A DNA stretch of 64,000 bases from Parapristionchus giblindavisi (lineage: Eukaryota > Nematoda > Chromadorea > Rhabditida > Diplogasteridae). The DNA is taken from NCBI GenBank assembly GCA_943737045.1, contig CALSFV010000013.1:224501-288500 (forward strand). Direction: 5' to 3'. The position numbers and the translations under genes are program-made. The notes under the pieces were generated by a model, which had not been told where the DNA came from, searched no databases, and was given only the letters and a program-made list of their open reading frames with translations. Shown here one piece after another: positions 25,202 through 37,047 of the stretch; the stretch's first letter is position 1; every line of letters starts with the position of its first letter.

Positions 25202-25245
25202 TATGCTTAGGCTTAGGCTTAGGCTTAGGCTTAGGCTTAGGCTAA
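25202..25245 (+). repeat. Interstitial telomeric tract, right
   Basis: About seven units of TTAGGC, the mirror of the previous tract. Both point toward the outside of the foldback in opposite orientation. Confidence 0.9.
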
Positions 25246-26074
25246 GTACAGTAATACACTTAATAAAACCATGTAGTTGAAAGAACAATGTTTACCGCAT
25301 TATCAATTTTTGTAGATCAATCAAATGACATCTCAGGTTAACTATCCGATAAAAACGTAGAGCAATCAATATCATGTTATGGTTAGGCTTAGGCTTAGGC
25401 TTAGTTATGTCATGATTATGTAGTGGTTATCATGCGTACCTTGAAAGAGTTTGACATATCTTTACGTGTGAGTGCATAGCAGATAAAATATAATACAGGC
25501 TTAGGCTTAGGCTTAGTTATGTCATGATTATGTAGTGGTTATCATGCGTACCTTGAAAGATTTTGACATATCTTTACGTGTGAGCGCATGACAGATAAAA
25601 TAGAATACAGTAATCAATGTCATGTGTTTATGTTATGTTTGGTTATGTCATGGTTATGTATTGGTTATTATGTATACCTTGAAAGAATTTGGTATATCTT
25701 TACGTGTGAGTGCATAGCAGATAAAATAGAATACAGTGATCAATGTCATGTTATGGTTATGTTTATGCTATGTTTGGTTATGTCATGGTTATGCTATGTT
25801 TGGTTATGTCATGATTATGTAATTGGTTATCATGTATACCTTGAAAGATTTTGACATATCTTTACGTGTGAGTGCATAGCAGATAAAATAGAATACAGTA
25901 ATCAATGTCATGTTATGGTTATGTTTATGCTATGTTTGGTTATGTCATGGTTATGCTATGTTTGGTTATGTCATGATTATGTATTGGTTATCATGTATAC
26001 CTTGAAAGATTTTGACATATCTTTACGTCTGAGTGCATAGCAGATAAAATAGAATACATGCTTAGGCTTAGACT

Positions 26075-26479
26075 CGTTATAATCCCGTCTTTCATTTCCC
26101 CTCACCCTTAACCATCTCCCTAATCTATCTATCTGTTCTCTCTCTACCTCCCTCTCCCCATAGACAGAGGCGTGGACTTTTGGACCACCCTCCTTAGATG
26201 GGGAGACTGGACGTGATGAGAGAGGTCGCTTTTGCCCCTTCCCCACCTTTAGTAATAATTATATATATATAATTTAGCTTCTAAACCCCTCACCCCTACC
26301 CTAGTCCCATGCTCATTTATCGAAGGCTTAAGAGGTTTTTATCGTGTCCCTTGTGTATGTAATAAATAATATCACCATCCCCACCTTTGTACCTGGTTTG
26401 ACATGCCCAGGGGTTAATATCTGCAACTCTGGCTTCAGAGGCTCATTATAGCAATGAGTGGGGGTTGCGGAGTATTACG
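26075..26479 (+). repeat. 5' LTR of copy B
   Basis: Starts CGTTATAATCCCG and ends GTATTACG. By eye it differs from the 3' LTR at very few positions (for example GTGGGGG against GTAGGGG and GGAGTATT against GGAATATT near the end), which implies recent insertion. A TATATATATA run lies near 26,262. Confidence 0.8.
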
Positions 26480-26492
26480 TGGAGTCCCGGGT
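26480..26492 (+). promoter_or_regulatory. Putative tRNA primer-binding site
   Basis: TGGAGTCCCGGGT follows the LTR without a gap. The leading TGG is complementary to the CCA end of a tRNA, and the same string follows the LTR of copy A at 8,560. Which tRNA it matches would need a comparison with the genome's tRNA set. Confidence 0.6.
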
Positions 26493-29400
26493 CGTTCTTC
26501 CTCCAGTGTCAGGGTCCATTACAGTGCATGCTACATCATTTATAATTCACACCCTTTTTACTCCCCTTGAACCTAACTTTTGGCACTGATCACGCACATT
26601 GTTAGAATTCTTGCACACCAATTAGGGAAAACTCCGACCCTGCCATATTCTCTACCCGTCCGAGTTGCGCGCTTTTCCCAGCCTAGTATGTCCCCGCACC
26701 CTATTGTATTCTTTGTATGCATGCGTTCGAGTCCACTCCGTATTGCCAGTAATGGACGTTGAGAACACTCCGTCGTTTTTGCCCACTTCTTCTATGCTGG
26801 TTTTTCACAGTGCCGTTTTCCCCTTGTTCCTCGCTAATATCACACTGCCCCCATGCACACGTATACCCACTGGCGACCGTTGGACGTATCGAGTTTCTCC
26901 GCCAACTAACCTTCACAATTTGGTTTGAAAAAAAGCTTACACAATCACTTTTATTTTGTCTGTATTTCCCAAAAAATTTGGTTCAATTCTGCACATTCTG
27001 TCGTCGTGGGATTCTTGGTCGACAGCAATGTCGCCTAAGGCTGTATCCCGGCACCACATTGTTTACCCGAGCACGAGCACACCACCTGTCATCTTAGATG
27101 CATGAATATACGTGTTGCACGCGAGATGCCCTCTAATCATCGGGAGAGGAAGTATTTGCGCTTGATTATTGTACTGCACGATCGTGATATCGATGCTAGT
27201 TTATTGTTAATAACTTGAGGCCTTCTATCTCTTAGTTCCTCTGATCGTAACCATTTTCTAATTTTTTTTCATCCATTTCCCAAAAACTCTCTCGATCAAG
27301 AACCAATGAGATAGCGCAAACTGCCGCCGACCCTTACAACAACCTTTTTTTTATATTCACTTCACACCTTGGCTCCCAATTCCTTCACCCTGTTTACTAA
27401 TTGCGGCCACCTTATCCAATAGGTGCAAGTCCTCGCACTCTCCAAATAAAAGCGCAAATGCAGTCGTCGACGGGGAATTTGGTTGACGTTAAATGGGCAT
27501 GGGACTATCTATAAAGCGACCTCCTCAAACCCTCACCGTTCCAACCTCCCTTATCTCAGTTCCCCCCATCCCCATCCCCTCCCATTCAATCCCCTTCAAT
27601 ATTCCATTTTCTCATACAAAATTTCATTTATCCTAAATCACCTATCTTCATATATCCTATCTTACTATTAAAAAAGCCCGTTCCACTCTCTTCCCATTAG
27701 CACACCTACAGTATCCTTCATCACCCTACCCTCCCCTGCCTCTCCCTTCCCCCCTTCCCCTCTCTCAGTGTAACGAGGTCAGCTGTCTTAGACACATAAA
27801 CCAGCCAGTATGAATACCCTCCTCTCCCCTATCTCCACTTTCGGTATCAGCTGGCGATCTATATCAATCAGGTCAATGGCGTATGCAAAACAAATCCTCC
27901 CCTGACCTTTCCCTCCCCTTATCGCAAACATCATCCTCCCCCCTTCCCAAGAGTATTATAGTCACCTCTCACAAATCACCCTCTCTTCACGTCTACGTTT
28001 CATCGTCGAATAGTCGCCTATCTTCTCTTCTTCCATCATCCATTTCTCAACAAGGAAGCAATGGAACGACTACGACAGTCCATCATCCACCAGTCTACCT
28101 ACAGTCGACGATCACTTCAACTAGTCTTCATTTCGTCTCTAGCTTCACATAGAGTGCGTGAGTGACCCTCGGGTACTCTGTGTGTCGACTATCAGCTACC
28201 ATCCCTCGCCATCCTCGTTCTTGAAATATTCGCATTCTGCTTGATCAAGTACTACGCCCTACTATCTGTCATGGCAACCGTCACTGGAATCGATGCAGTC
28301 GAGATGGACGAGAAGGATGATGGAGACGACGAATACACGAACAGTCTACCTCCCACCGCATCGATATAAAAGAGACGGCCGCTCTTCTATAATCATGCCC
28401 AGAGGCGGATTCATCCTCATATTCTCGATCACCGGTGCAAACCTCGCCCACGTCCCCACCAGAAGGATCAGCCCTCAGCTTCGAAGATTTCATCTTCGAT
28501 CGATCACACTCGAGCCTTCCTCATCCATCTGAAGAAGGAAGCAGTCATCGCTTCAACATCTGTACTCGATCAATCCCTTCGCCCATATCAACAGAAGGAA
28601 ATCGATCATACGGAAGAAACAGACTCGAAAGCTGATATATCACTCGTTGCTGAGGACAGCAGTTTCTCGGAAGAAGGAAAGAGATGCGTCATGGAGCCCG
28701 TCAGAACGTAGAAGGAAACGTTCTTCAACGGCGACGGGAAAACAGGATGCTTCAGAGGAGACGTCGTACACGTAATGGAACTGGAACTGGACCCAACGAT
28801 GGCTGATGTTTGACCGTCGACCCAACACCCGTCACGAAGAAGGAGATCGAACAATTATTCGTTTGTATTGTTTACTCATTTATGCGATTATTATTATTAG
28901 TTTCATCATTATTATTCGTCTTACTATTCTTATATTTTGCTTATACTCAATCTAATTTTAACCGTTTTCACATAATTGTAAGCTCACAATCAATAATTTT
29001 ATTTCGTATTCTCAAATAATCTATTTTATCATAGTCATCAATTTTGTTCGTATGCAAATTTTATCTTTTTAACATGATTTATCATTATTCATACCCCCTT
29101 CAATTCCCCCCCTGTCACATGCAGACATAACCACCATTTCTATCATCACAATTATTCATAATTATTCGTCGTACTTTTGTAATCGTTGTTTCATTATCCT
29201 GGTACTAGTGAGATTTTCCCCTTTTCCATGAGCACGGAGAGAGAACTTTTGCAGGCGAGAGATCGTTTGTATTGTGCAGCCAAACGAGAAAAAACTCGGG
29301 TCGCGCTCACATCCCTGAGATGTGCTCCTTGCGAGCCGGAACGGAACCATCCAAACCCTCTCACCCGAGAGGGATGGATGGGTTTCGCCGGTTCCGGGGA

Positions 29401-29590
29401 GCGTATCAAAATGAGATGGAGTGGAGTACTCGGGAGTCTCGGTCTGCGCGATGCCAGCGAAATCTCTCTCTTGGAAAAATCCTCTCCCGTCCTCAGTACA
29501 ATAATCTCTAATCCTTCACCAGTACCAAGATATTGTGATTCCTTTTATTGTTTTTATTTCGCGGGAGCTCAAGCCCCAGAAGTATTAAGA

Positions 29591-29995
29591 CGTTATAATC
29601 CCGTCTTTCATTTCCCCTCACCCTTAACCATCTCCCTAATCTATCTATCTGTTCTCTCTCTACCTCCCTCTCCCCATAGACAGAGGCGTGGACTTTTGGA
29701 CCACCCTCCTTAGATGGGGAGACTGGACGTGATGAGAGAGGTCGCTTTTGCCCCTTCCCCACCTTTAGTAATAATTATATATATATAATTTAGCTTCTAA
29801 ACCCCTCACCCCTACCCTAGTCCCATGCTCATTTATCGAAGGCTTAAGAGGTTTTTATCGTGTCCCTTGTGTATGTAATAAATAATATCACCATCCCCAC
29901 CTTTGTACCTGGTTTGACATGCCCAGGGGTTAATATCTGCAACTCTGGCTTCAGAGGCTCATTATAGCAATGAGTAGGGGTTGCGGAATATTACG
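29591..29995 (+). repeat. 3' LTR of copy B
   Basis: Same length and nearly same sequence as the 5' LTR. It is preceded by GCGGGAGCTCAAGCCCC near 29,562, a candidate polypurine tract shared with copies A and C. Confidence 0.8.
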
Positions 29996-31084
29996 GACTT
30001 AGTTATGTCATGATTATGTATCGGTTATCATGTATACCTTGAAAGATTTTGACATATCTTTACGTGTGAGCGCATGGCAGATAAAATAGAATACAGTAAT
30101 CAATGTCATGTTATGGTTATGGTTATACTATGTTTGGTTATGTCACGGTTATGTTTTGGTTATTATGTATACCTTGAAAGAATTTGGTATATCTTTACGA
30201 GTGTGTGCATAGCAGATAAAATAGAATACAGGCTTAGGCTTAGGCTTAGTTATGTCATGATTATGCAGCGGTTATTATGCGTACCTTGAAAGATTTTGAC
30301 ATATCTTTACGTGTGAGCGCATGGCAGATAAAATAGAATACAGTAATCAATGTCATGTTATGGTTATGTTTATGCTATGTTTGGTTATGTCATGGTTATG
30401 TATTGGTTATCATGTATATCTTTACGTGTGAGTGCATAGCAGATAAAATAGAATACAGTAATCGATCTCATGTTGTGGTTATGGTTATGTTTGGTTATGT
30501 CATGATTATGTAGTGGTTATCATGCGTACCTTGAAAGATTTTGACATATCTTTACGTCTGAATGCATAGCAGATAAAATATAATATTTAGAGTTTAATTG
30601 AAGATTTGTTAATAGACCATACATCTTTGTGTCTGCGTTGAGCACACAACACGTGTTGCATATTGATCATTTTTAATAAGCATCATAGACAATATTTAGA
30701 TGTAATCCGTATATAGTAATATGTTCATTGGTGTTTCCTATCACCAGTAAACCAAACTATTGATCGAATAAATGTAATATTTGTGGATATTTCTCTCCTC
30801 ATCAATAAATAAGGCAACTATTGAAAGGATTGAAAGGTGTTCATTAGTGTGTAATGTAGAGCTGCACTACATAATCAATGATATACCTGTAATTCTATTT
30901 TGTTTATTAATTCAAGGCTATAATATGGATTATTCAAAAGTTTGACAAACTAAATCCATTTCTGTAATATCACTACTCATGCAGCTTTTAGATATGTAGT
31001 CAGGCAGACGATCGATAATGATCTACAAAGGATAACAATGAAACAACAGATCTGAACTTTTGAACTTGAAAAAATCAGCAAAAA

Positions 31085-31165
31085 AAGTATCGCATACCAG
31101 GCATCGAACCATGTACTTACAAAATGAAATGCGAGCGCCTTATCCACTACACCACAAGGGTCGGT
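31085..31165 (-). repeat. tRNA-derived SINE-like unit
   Basis: On the minus strand TGGTGTAGTGGATAAGGCG (A box) is followed by GGTTCGATGCC (B box). Acceptor-stem pairing is poor, so it is a tRNA-derived relic and not a tRNA gene. The minus-strand T run downstream could end a polymerase III transcript. Confidence 0.5.
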
Positions 31166-31434
31166 GAGATAGGAGTACAAAGCCGAGTTGATCTTAATTG
31201 GCTCGGATTTGTGCGATTTTCATTATCGATTTTCTCGAGGCTCTTAAACTTTTGACATTGCTTATTAACGGTGTCTAATCAGAATCGGATACTGATTCGA
31301 ATGGTATATGTCACTAGTCATATCGCCACAGGAATGAATTATGGTTCCCTTGTGAGAATGAATCAATCGATGTACAGGTATATTTCTAAATCTATAAACC
31401 TTTTGATACATTTCTTTCACACTCGTACGTTTAG

Positions 31435-31500
31435 AAAGGTACTAATAAACGGAAACTTCGTTCTTCAGCTGCGAAAAGAGTTGAGCATCTCTCGAATAAG
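31435..31500 (+). CDS. Exon, basic
   Basis: Following TACGTTTAG, 22 codons in phase 0 (begins KGTNKRKLRSSAAKR) end at AAG-GTATGT. A second possible acceptor at 31,468 would break the frame with the next exon. The basic composition and the next exon suggest a nuclear protein. Confidence 0.5.
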
Positions 31501-31656
31501 GTATGTTCACTTAAAAATGAAGATTCTTATTTTGCAATGAATATACATTTTTGAAAAAAAAAGTTGAAACGAAGTTTTGAAACAAAGTTGAAATTTAATT
31601 TGTGACAGCTTGAACTTGTATTGCCTGATTCTTGTTAAAAATATTTTGTTTTCTAG

Positions 31657-31713
31657 AACGAACCTAAGCCTAAAAGACGGAAGAAGCAAGAATTGAATGA
31701 TACTGATGAGGAG
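31657..31713 (+). CDS. Exon, PKPKRRKKQ (possible nuclear localisation signal)
   Basis: Between TTTCTAG and GTATTA, 19 codons in phase 0. The run KPKRRKK looks like a classical nuclear localisation signal, followed by acidic DTDEE. In frame with its neighbours. Confidence 0.55.
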
Positions 31714-31746
31714 GTATTACTGAATATATTTATTTATTTATTTCTT

Positions 31747-31870
31747 CTTCATTCCATCAATCATATATAATAATAGGGTGATATGTATGTATAAGGACAG
31801 AAGAGGGATAGATCGATTTCCGTCGCAAAAGGCGATTTCGGTTTTGGCTCGGTGGCAGTTTGTAAAGAAT
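31747..31870 (+). repeat. Fragment of the 4.6-kb foldback family
   Basis: The string GTGATATGTAT...AGAGGGATA...TTTCCGTCGCA matches 5,041-5,120 in the foldback at 4,636-6,370. Only part of one arm is present. Confidence 0.5.
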
Positions 31871-32097
31871 GGGGGTTTGGGGACGAATTCGAGAATCTCT
31901 ATATGAATATTAATTCATATTGTTTGCTTCATTGTCAGTACATCTTTTCGGCACAGTTACTCCTTTTATTGGGTTATGTTTCACGGATCGAACAAAGGCT
32001 ATTACATATTAGTGAGCATCGATACCGTTCTTGCTTGTAATCATTCAAACAATTTATTAATTATAATAGCAATAGTTTGTTTGAAAATGATTGATAC

Positions 32098-32338
32098 CAG
32101 GGCTGTGAGGCATGGCCATGCCGGTATGTTGAATATGCCGTTTATGCCGGTTTTTTCATGCCGCTTATGCCGTGCCGAAAACGGCATGAAATTTTTAAAT
32201 ATTTTCGGCATAAAACTAACTATACGGCAAAATTTGAGCATTTCTCAATATTAAAAAAAATACGCAAATAATTTTATGCCGTATGCCGAAAATATGTTAT
32301 GCCGTATGCCGAAAATATACTCATGCCGCACAACCCTG
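32098..32338. mobile_element. hAT-type MITE, CAGGGCTGTG ends, 8-bp TSD
   Basis: Ends CAGGGCTGTG and CACAACCCTG fit the hAT consensus. The 8-bp duplication ATTGATAC flanks it (32,090-32,097 and 32,339-32,346). The duplicate locus near 1,605 has a single ATTGATAC and no element, which is direct evidence of insertion. The interior is built of ATGCCG/CGGCAT repeats. Confidence 0.9.
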
Positions 32339-32360
32339 ATTGATACATCGCTTTTTACAG

Positions 32361-32468
32361 TCTGAGTGCGACTCAGAAAAGATGAACGAGAGCTTATTGT
32401 TTCAACAGTTTAAGATCAACTTAATATGTTCTTTTAAAGAAAGTCTAATGGTTAATTGTCTGAAATAA
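32361..32468 (+). CDS. Exon running to a stop, paralogous to exon at 1,629
   Basis: After TTTTTACAG the frame reads SECDSEKMNES and continues to TAA at 32,466. Compared with the other copy, the sequence between the MKx codons and CGAGAG is deleted, which joined the exon to former non-coding sequence. It may be a new terminal exon or a broken one. Confidence 0.4.
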   Translation, partial: SECDSEKMNESLLFQQFKINLICSFKESLMVNCLK

Positions 32469-33365
32469 ATATATTCGCAAACATGAGTAAAAAGTAGCCA
32501 ATATCTCGCGCTCATCTCTCGAATGCTCTCTCATTTCATTAAATTCATTCATTCAATGAATCAACTCTCGTTTTGATCTGACGAGTAATATAATAAAATA
32601 CGTTTATTTGTAAGGATAAAACTTAATTTAGGAAAATCGCGAAGATTCCGCCATTATTCAAGACTGAAGATATTATTATATTCTCAAGAAGTGATTATAA
32701 TCACGATATAATGCATTACAATTCAATAGATTTCTTTCTAAGATAAGATTTAGAGTCTTTAGTACAAGAAGATCCGTTTGAAGTTGGCTTCTCATGATAC
32801 CCGTTTTGATCTTCCAAATTTATTGTGTTAGTTTCTATGTATGTATGACATCTGTATAAAGAGTGCAAATCTTTCCACTAAAATGTTTTTTTTGTATTTT
32901 GAGCAACGCACAAGTGAAATATTGAAGAAAAAACAACGTATTGTCTCCGGGAAACTTATCCTGAATTGGAGAATCAAACTTTTGGATACATTCAATGTTT
33001 TATGATTGGATTCTTCATTAGCAAGTGTGGTGGCATTCTGAAAATTTAAGTCTCAATCAATGAGTGACTGAAAGAAATAGTGGACAAAAACTCATGAAAA
33101 GAACTGACAAGTATCGGGGCCTACAAGGATCGGAGGTAAAAGGTTGTGCTTGAATGAAAACAATTGATTTCTATAACGGATTCGAATAAAAATTGGAGAA
33201 ATTAAATCGGATGACGGATTGGAAGATTTATTCTTTTTCAATCTTTTCGTATATTATATATTGTGTCATTTCTAGTTTTGTCATGCTAAGTTTCATCCTA
33301 TTAAGATTAATATTGTATCATAAATTATCAAATTATCAAGGAAAAACATTTAAAATGTATGACCT

Positions 33366-34560
33366 CACTCTTCCTTATCCTCTCCCTCGCCTCTCGCCCC
33401 TCTATCTTTCTATCTCTGCGATATCTAATCCTTACACATTCGCCAGAGAGTGTGACATATAGGTGATTGTTGTTGAAAAAAAATATTGAAAATATAAAAT
33501 ATTATCTAATTATTGATGATTGATCGTCAGAGGTTACTATGTTCATTGAAAAACAAAAAAATATTATATGATTCAAGTTCTCCTTTTCAACGCTATTATA
33601 AATTTATTTCATTTTATCGTTTCACTGTTGATCGTGGGAAAAAATCTTTTCATCCACCACCTGGCGACACGTCTCTCCGCGTCAGACAAAGATACATCCT
33701 CTCCCCCTCATCTCAGTCTACCCTCTCCCCCATCTCATTCATATCTTCGCACTTTCATACAGATTCCCACATGTCCTTTTAACAACTTCCATTTTTTCTT
33801 TCTCTCCCTTTCCTTTCATTCCACCACTTACCGTACTTTCTTTTGAATCCCCTACCCTTCCCCCACCCTAGTCGCCTGTCGTCTAATTCTTCACTAGTCT
33901 ACTCTATCGTCTACTCGTCATTCTTCTTAGTCGCCTATCGTCTAATTAGTCGTCCATCTGTCTTATATCGTCTGATTCTTCGATCGTATACCATGTCGTC
34001 AACATTCTTCTTATAATTAGTCGCCCATTCGCCTTTGTCTACAACCTCTCTTATAGTAGTCTCCATTTCGTCTCGATCTTCACACATACCATCATCATCG
34101 TCGAGATCAGTCTGCCATTCTTCTCATCAGATCTGAACGTCCACTAATCCATCTTCCAATGGATTGTTGAATGGATCAGACGTAATCTCGAGGAGGCCCT
34201 CTCATCTTTCGTTCGAGAAAGTGCGAACGACTGGGTCGAGCATCTCCCAATAGTGACCTTCGCTCTGAACACCCACAATATCTGCTGACCTTCCAACGGG
34301 CCATGTCACCGCCAAGATTAAAATCAAAGATTAAAAAAAACAATCAAAAGAGCAACTTTGCTCAGTGATGTAGAAGTAGGCAGGAATCGAATCCAATCAC
34401 TAATTTCTTCCATCAAATTATCTAATTTCTGTACATCATTCTTGTTCACCTAACATCCCTACACTTAATAATTCGTTTGATTCAATATTAGTTGTTCTAT
34501 TCTGTCGCGGGAGCTCAAGCCCGTTAAAGATGGTGGCCCGAGAATGTTCAGATAAATCAC
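33366..34560 (+). mobile_element. LTR retrotransposon remnant, copy C interior
   Basis: The tract holds pyrimidine-rich repeats (GTCGTCTATCGTC) like the interior of copy B, a short integrase remnant, a segment shared with copy A (AAAGAGCAAC...AGAAGTAGGCAGGAATC) and the polypurine-like GCGGGAGCTCAAGCCCG at 34,508. Its 3' LTR continues at 36,599, beyond the foldback at 34.6 kb. Confidence 0.55.
34169..34290 (+). pseudogene. Retroelement integrase fragment
   Basis: One frame reads WIRRNLEEALSSFV then DWVEHLPIVTFALNT. This matches the end of the catalytic core of Ty3/gypsy-type integrases (Asn-rich helix, DW..LP...FAxNT). About 40 residues survive before a stop, so it is a relic. It indicates that the LTR family derives from a Ty3/gypsy-like element. 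Confidence 0.6.
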
Positions 34561-34602
34561 CACACCCCTCTTATACGAATGCAAAGTGATATGCGAAGAG
34601 TT

Positions 34603-36397
34603 AGCGCAACCGGATGAGAACCGTCGGATGAGAACCGACTGGATGATAACCGGAAGCGACCGTATGAGAACTGAGCGTATGAGAACCGACTGGATGAGAA
34701 CTGAGCGTATGAGAACCGATTGGATGAGAACCGACTGGATGAGAACCCACCGGATGACAACTGAGCGTATGAGAACCGACCGAACGAGAACTGAGCGCAT
34801 GAGAACCGACTGGATGAGAACCGACCGGATGAGAACTGAGCGTATGAGAACTCACCGGTTGAGAACCCACTTGAAGGGCTGGCACGATATTCCAAAATGG
34901 GTCGGATGAGAACTTAGCGGCCATTTTATTGCAAATTTTGCGCTGATCACGAGTACGTCATTCCGATATTCCTAAATGGGTCGGATGAGAACTTAGCGGC
35001 CATTTTATGGCAAATTTTGCGCTGATCACGAGTATGTCAGTCCGATATTCCTAAATGGGTCGGATAGGAACTTAGCGGCCATTTTAGGCCAAATTTAGCG
35101 CTGATAACGAGTACGTCATTCCGATATTCCAAAATGGGTCGGATGAGAACTTAGCGGCCATTTTATGGCAAATTTTGCGCTGATCACGAGTACGTCATTC
35201 CGATATTCCAAAATGGGTCGGATGAGAACTGAGCGGCCATTTTATGGCAAATTTTGCGCTGATCACGAGTACGTCATTCCGATATTCCTAAATGGGTCGG
35301 ATGAGAACTTAGCGGCCATTTTATGGCAAATTTTGCGCTGATCACGAGTACGTCATTCCGATATTCCTAAATGGGTCGGATGAGAACTTAGCGGCCATTT
35401 TATGGCAAATTTTGTTCTGATTGCAGATATGGTATCATGATTTTTCAAAATCTACCGGATGGGAACTTAGCGGCCATTTTGCGTCAAATTTCGCATCGCG
35501 GACCTACTAATCGATATTTTCAATCGATGCATATGCACCGCCAAAATGCCTAACGCGTTGCAACTTGTATCGGCGTCTCACCCGGGTGCGCATTAGACAA
35601 ACACTCATATGCCCCCTGGTTCGACTCCCACCCTCGCCATTCCTCTTTTGCTGATTTTTGCAAACTTCATTTTCATAATTTAATCATCATTTAACAATCA
35701 AATATAATTTCGATTGCAAATATCGATTGGTAGGTCCGCTGTGCAGCTTTTGAAAACAGTTTTGGCCATCCCGTCATCCCTTATCATCTAGACGGGTCGC
35801 TTTCATAATCATTTCCGTCGCAAGTTCTGCTTCTCTTGTAAGTTCTCATCCGACCCATTTTGGAATATCGGACTGACGTACTCGTGATCAGCGCAAAATT
35901 TGCCATAAAATGGCCGCTGAGTTCTCATCCGACTCATTTTGAAATATCGGACCAGCCCTTCAAGTGGGTTCTCATCCGGTGAGTTCTCATACGCTCAGTT
36001 CTCATCCGGTCGGTTCTCATCCAGTCGGTTCTCATCCGGTCGGTTCTCATCCAGTCGGTTCTCATCCAGTCGGTTCTCATCCAGTCGGTTCTCATACGCT
36101 CAGTTCTCATCCGGTCGGTTCTCATCCAGTCGGTTCTCATCCAGTCGGTTCTCATCCAGTCGGTTCTCATCCAGTCGGTTCTCATACGCTCAGTTCTCAT
36201 CCGGTCGGTTCTCATCCAGTCGGTTCTCATCCAGTCGGTTCTCGTCCAGTCGGTTCTCATACGCTCAGTTCTCATCCGGTGGGTTCTCATCCAGTCGGTT
36301 CTCATCCAGTCGGTTCTCATACGCTCAGTTATCATACGGTCGCTTCCGGTTCTCATCCAGTCGGTTCTCATCCGACGGTTCTCATCCGGCCTAGTGC
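34603..36397. mobile_element. Foldback built of 15-bp and 79-bp minisatellites
   Basis: A 15-bp unit (GGATGAGAACCGACT and variants) is repeated at 34,609-34,870, and in inverse orientation about 30 times at 35,955-36,390. A 79-bp unit (GGGTCGGATGAGAACTTAGCGGCC...) is repeated about seven times at 34,893-35,450 and once inverted at 35,835-35,930. The right end GGCCTAGTGC resembles the MITE at 132-266. All frames are open in the 15-mer because it contains no stop in register, so the 107-171 residue frames are not genes. It interrupts LTR copy C. Confidence 0.75.
35555..35660. repeat. Foldback centre with B-box-like motif
   Basis: GGTTCGACTCCC near 35,618 resembles the tRNA B box, but no convincing A box precedes it. 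Surrounding sequence is unique within the window. Confidence 0.25.
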
Positions 36398-36598
36398 CCG
36401 CAAATGCAAAACTTAGTAAACTTCTCCACCGTTGAGAAAAATAACGCACTACAAATTAAAAAAAAAGAGTTTTTTCCGAACGTTTTTTCAATGCATATAA
36501 TTTTAATGTTATTGAAAGCGCTATGAAATGACGAGGAAACGCCATAAAATTCGATAAAATAAGAGAAAATGGTATGTTGCGCGAAGAAGTGGGCGGAG

Positions 36599-36774
36599 CC
36601 CCATGCTCAGTTATCGAAGGTTAGGAGGAGTTTCATATATGTTTCATTGGAACTGTAGATAAATAATATCATTATCCCCTTAGTATCTTGGTTTAACACG
36701 ACCAGGGGTTTAGTACCTGCGTCCTCGATTTCAGACGTTCATTATGGCAATGAGTGGGGGACGTAGGATATTAC
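36599..36774 (+). repeat. 3' LTR fragment of copy C
   Basis: CCATGCTCAGTTATCGAAGG to GGATATTAC matches the second half of the copy A LTR (8,384-8,558). The first half was lost, probably on insertion of the foldback. Confidence 0.65.
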
Positions 36775-37047
36775 TACCTTTTAAAAAAATTTCAAAATTA
36801 ATGAAGTAGACAACCATCATCGCCATCGAATTCTGACCCAGGAGCCCAATTTTCATACCTCTAGCTCAACCATGGACGACTTGAAAACGTGCTGTTACCA
36901 TAATCTCGCCCAGGCGTTGCGGAACCACTGGGGCCAAAATAACTATTATGTGTCCATCTTCATCAGCGGGGTCGATAACCCCTATACACAAGTTGTGAGG
37001 ATATTAAATTTTTTGGCCTGTGCCAACCCTTGTTCAACTTTACGCAA

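Larger units (their letters stand above)
26075..29995 (+). mobile_element. Young non-autonomous LTR retrotransposon, copy B
   Basis: Two direct repeats of 405 bp (26,075-26,479 and 29,591-29,995) enclose about 3.1 kb. A 4-bp GACT duplication flanks the element, and the intact sequence TTAGACTTAGTT in the opposite foldback arm shows the empty site. The interior begins with a primer-binding site and ends with a GCGGGAGCTCAAGCC tract. I see no reverse transcriptase or integrase motif in the interior frames, so it probably depends on a relative. LTR ends are CGT...ACG and not the usual TG...CA. Confidence 0.8.
22124..31001. mobile_element. Large foldback with telomeric repeats, split by an LTR element
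   Basis: Left arm 22,124-24,771 and right arm 24,902-31,001 are inverted copies around a loop of about 130 bp. The ends read CTGACTACATATCTAAAAGC and its complement. The right arm is interrupted by the LTR element at 26,075-29,995; without it the right arm is about 2.2 kb. The left arm has one extra 474-bp tandem unit (frames starting at 23,051 and 23,525 are identical, only one mirror copy at 30,074). No transposase is encoded. Confidence 0.8.
32070..33365 (+). repeat. Segmental duplication, copy 2 (compact)
   Basis: Matches the four blocks of copy 1 (1,598-7,775) almost without interruption apart from the hAT MITE. It preserves the uninterrupted targets of the foldback region and of the 3.4-kb block at 4,091. 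Confidence 0.7.

Noticed and set aside
29186..29713. 175-residue open frame as retroelement gag
   Set aside because: No zinc knuckle or protease motif, and it runs into the 3' LTR; treated as chance.
34465..36449. Long frames of MRTDWMRTER or SHPVGSHPV type
   Set aside because: Every frame of the 15-bp minisatellite is open on both strands, so they carry no evidence of coding.
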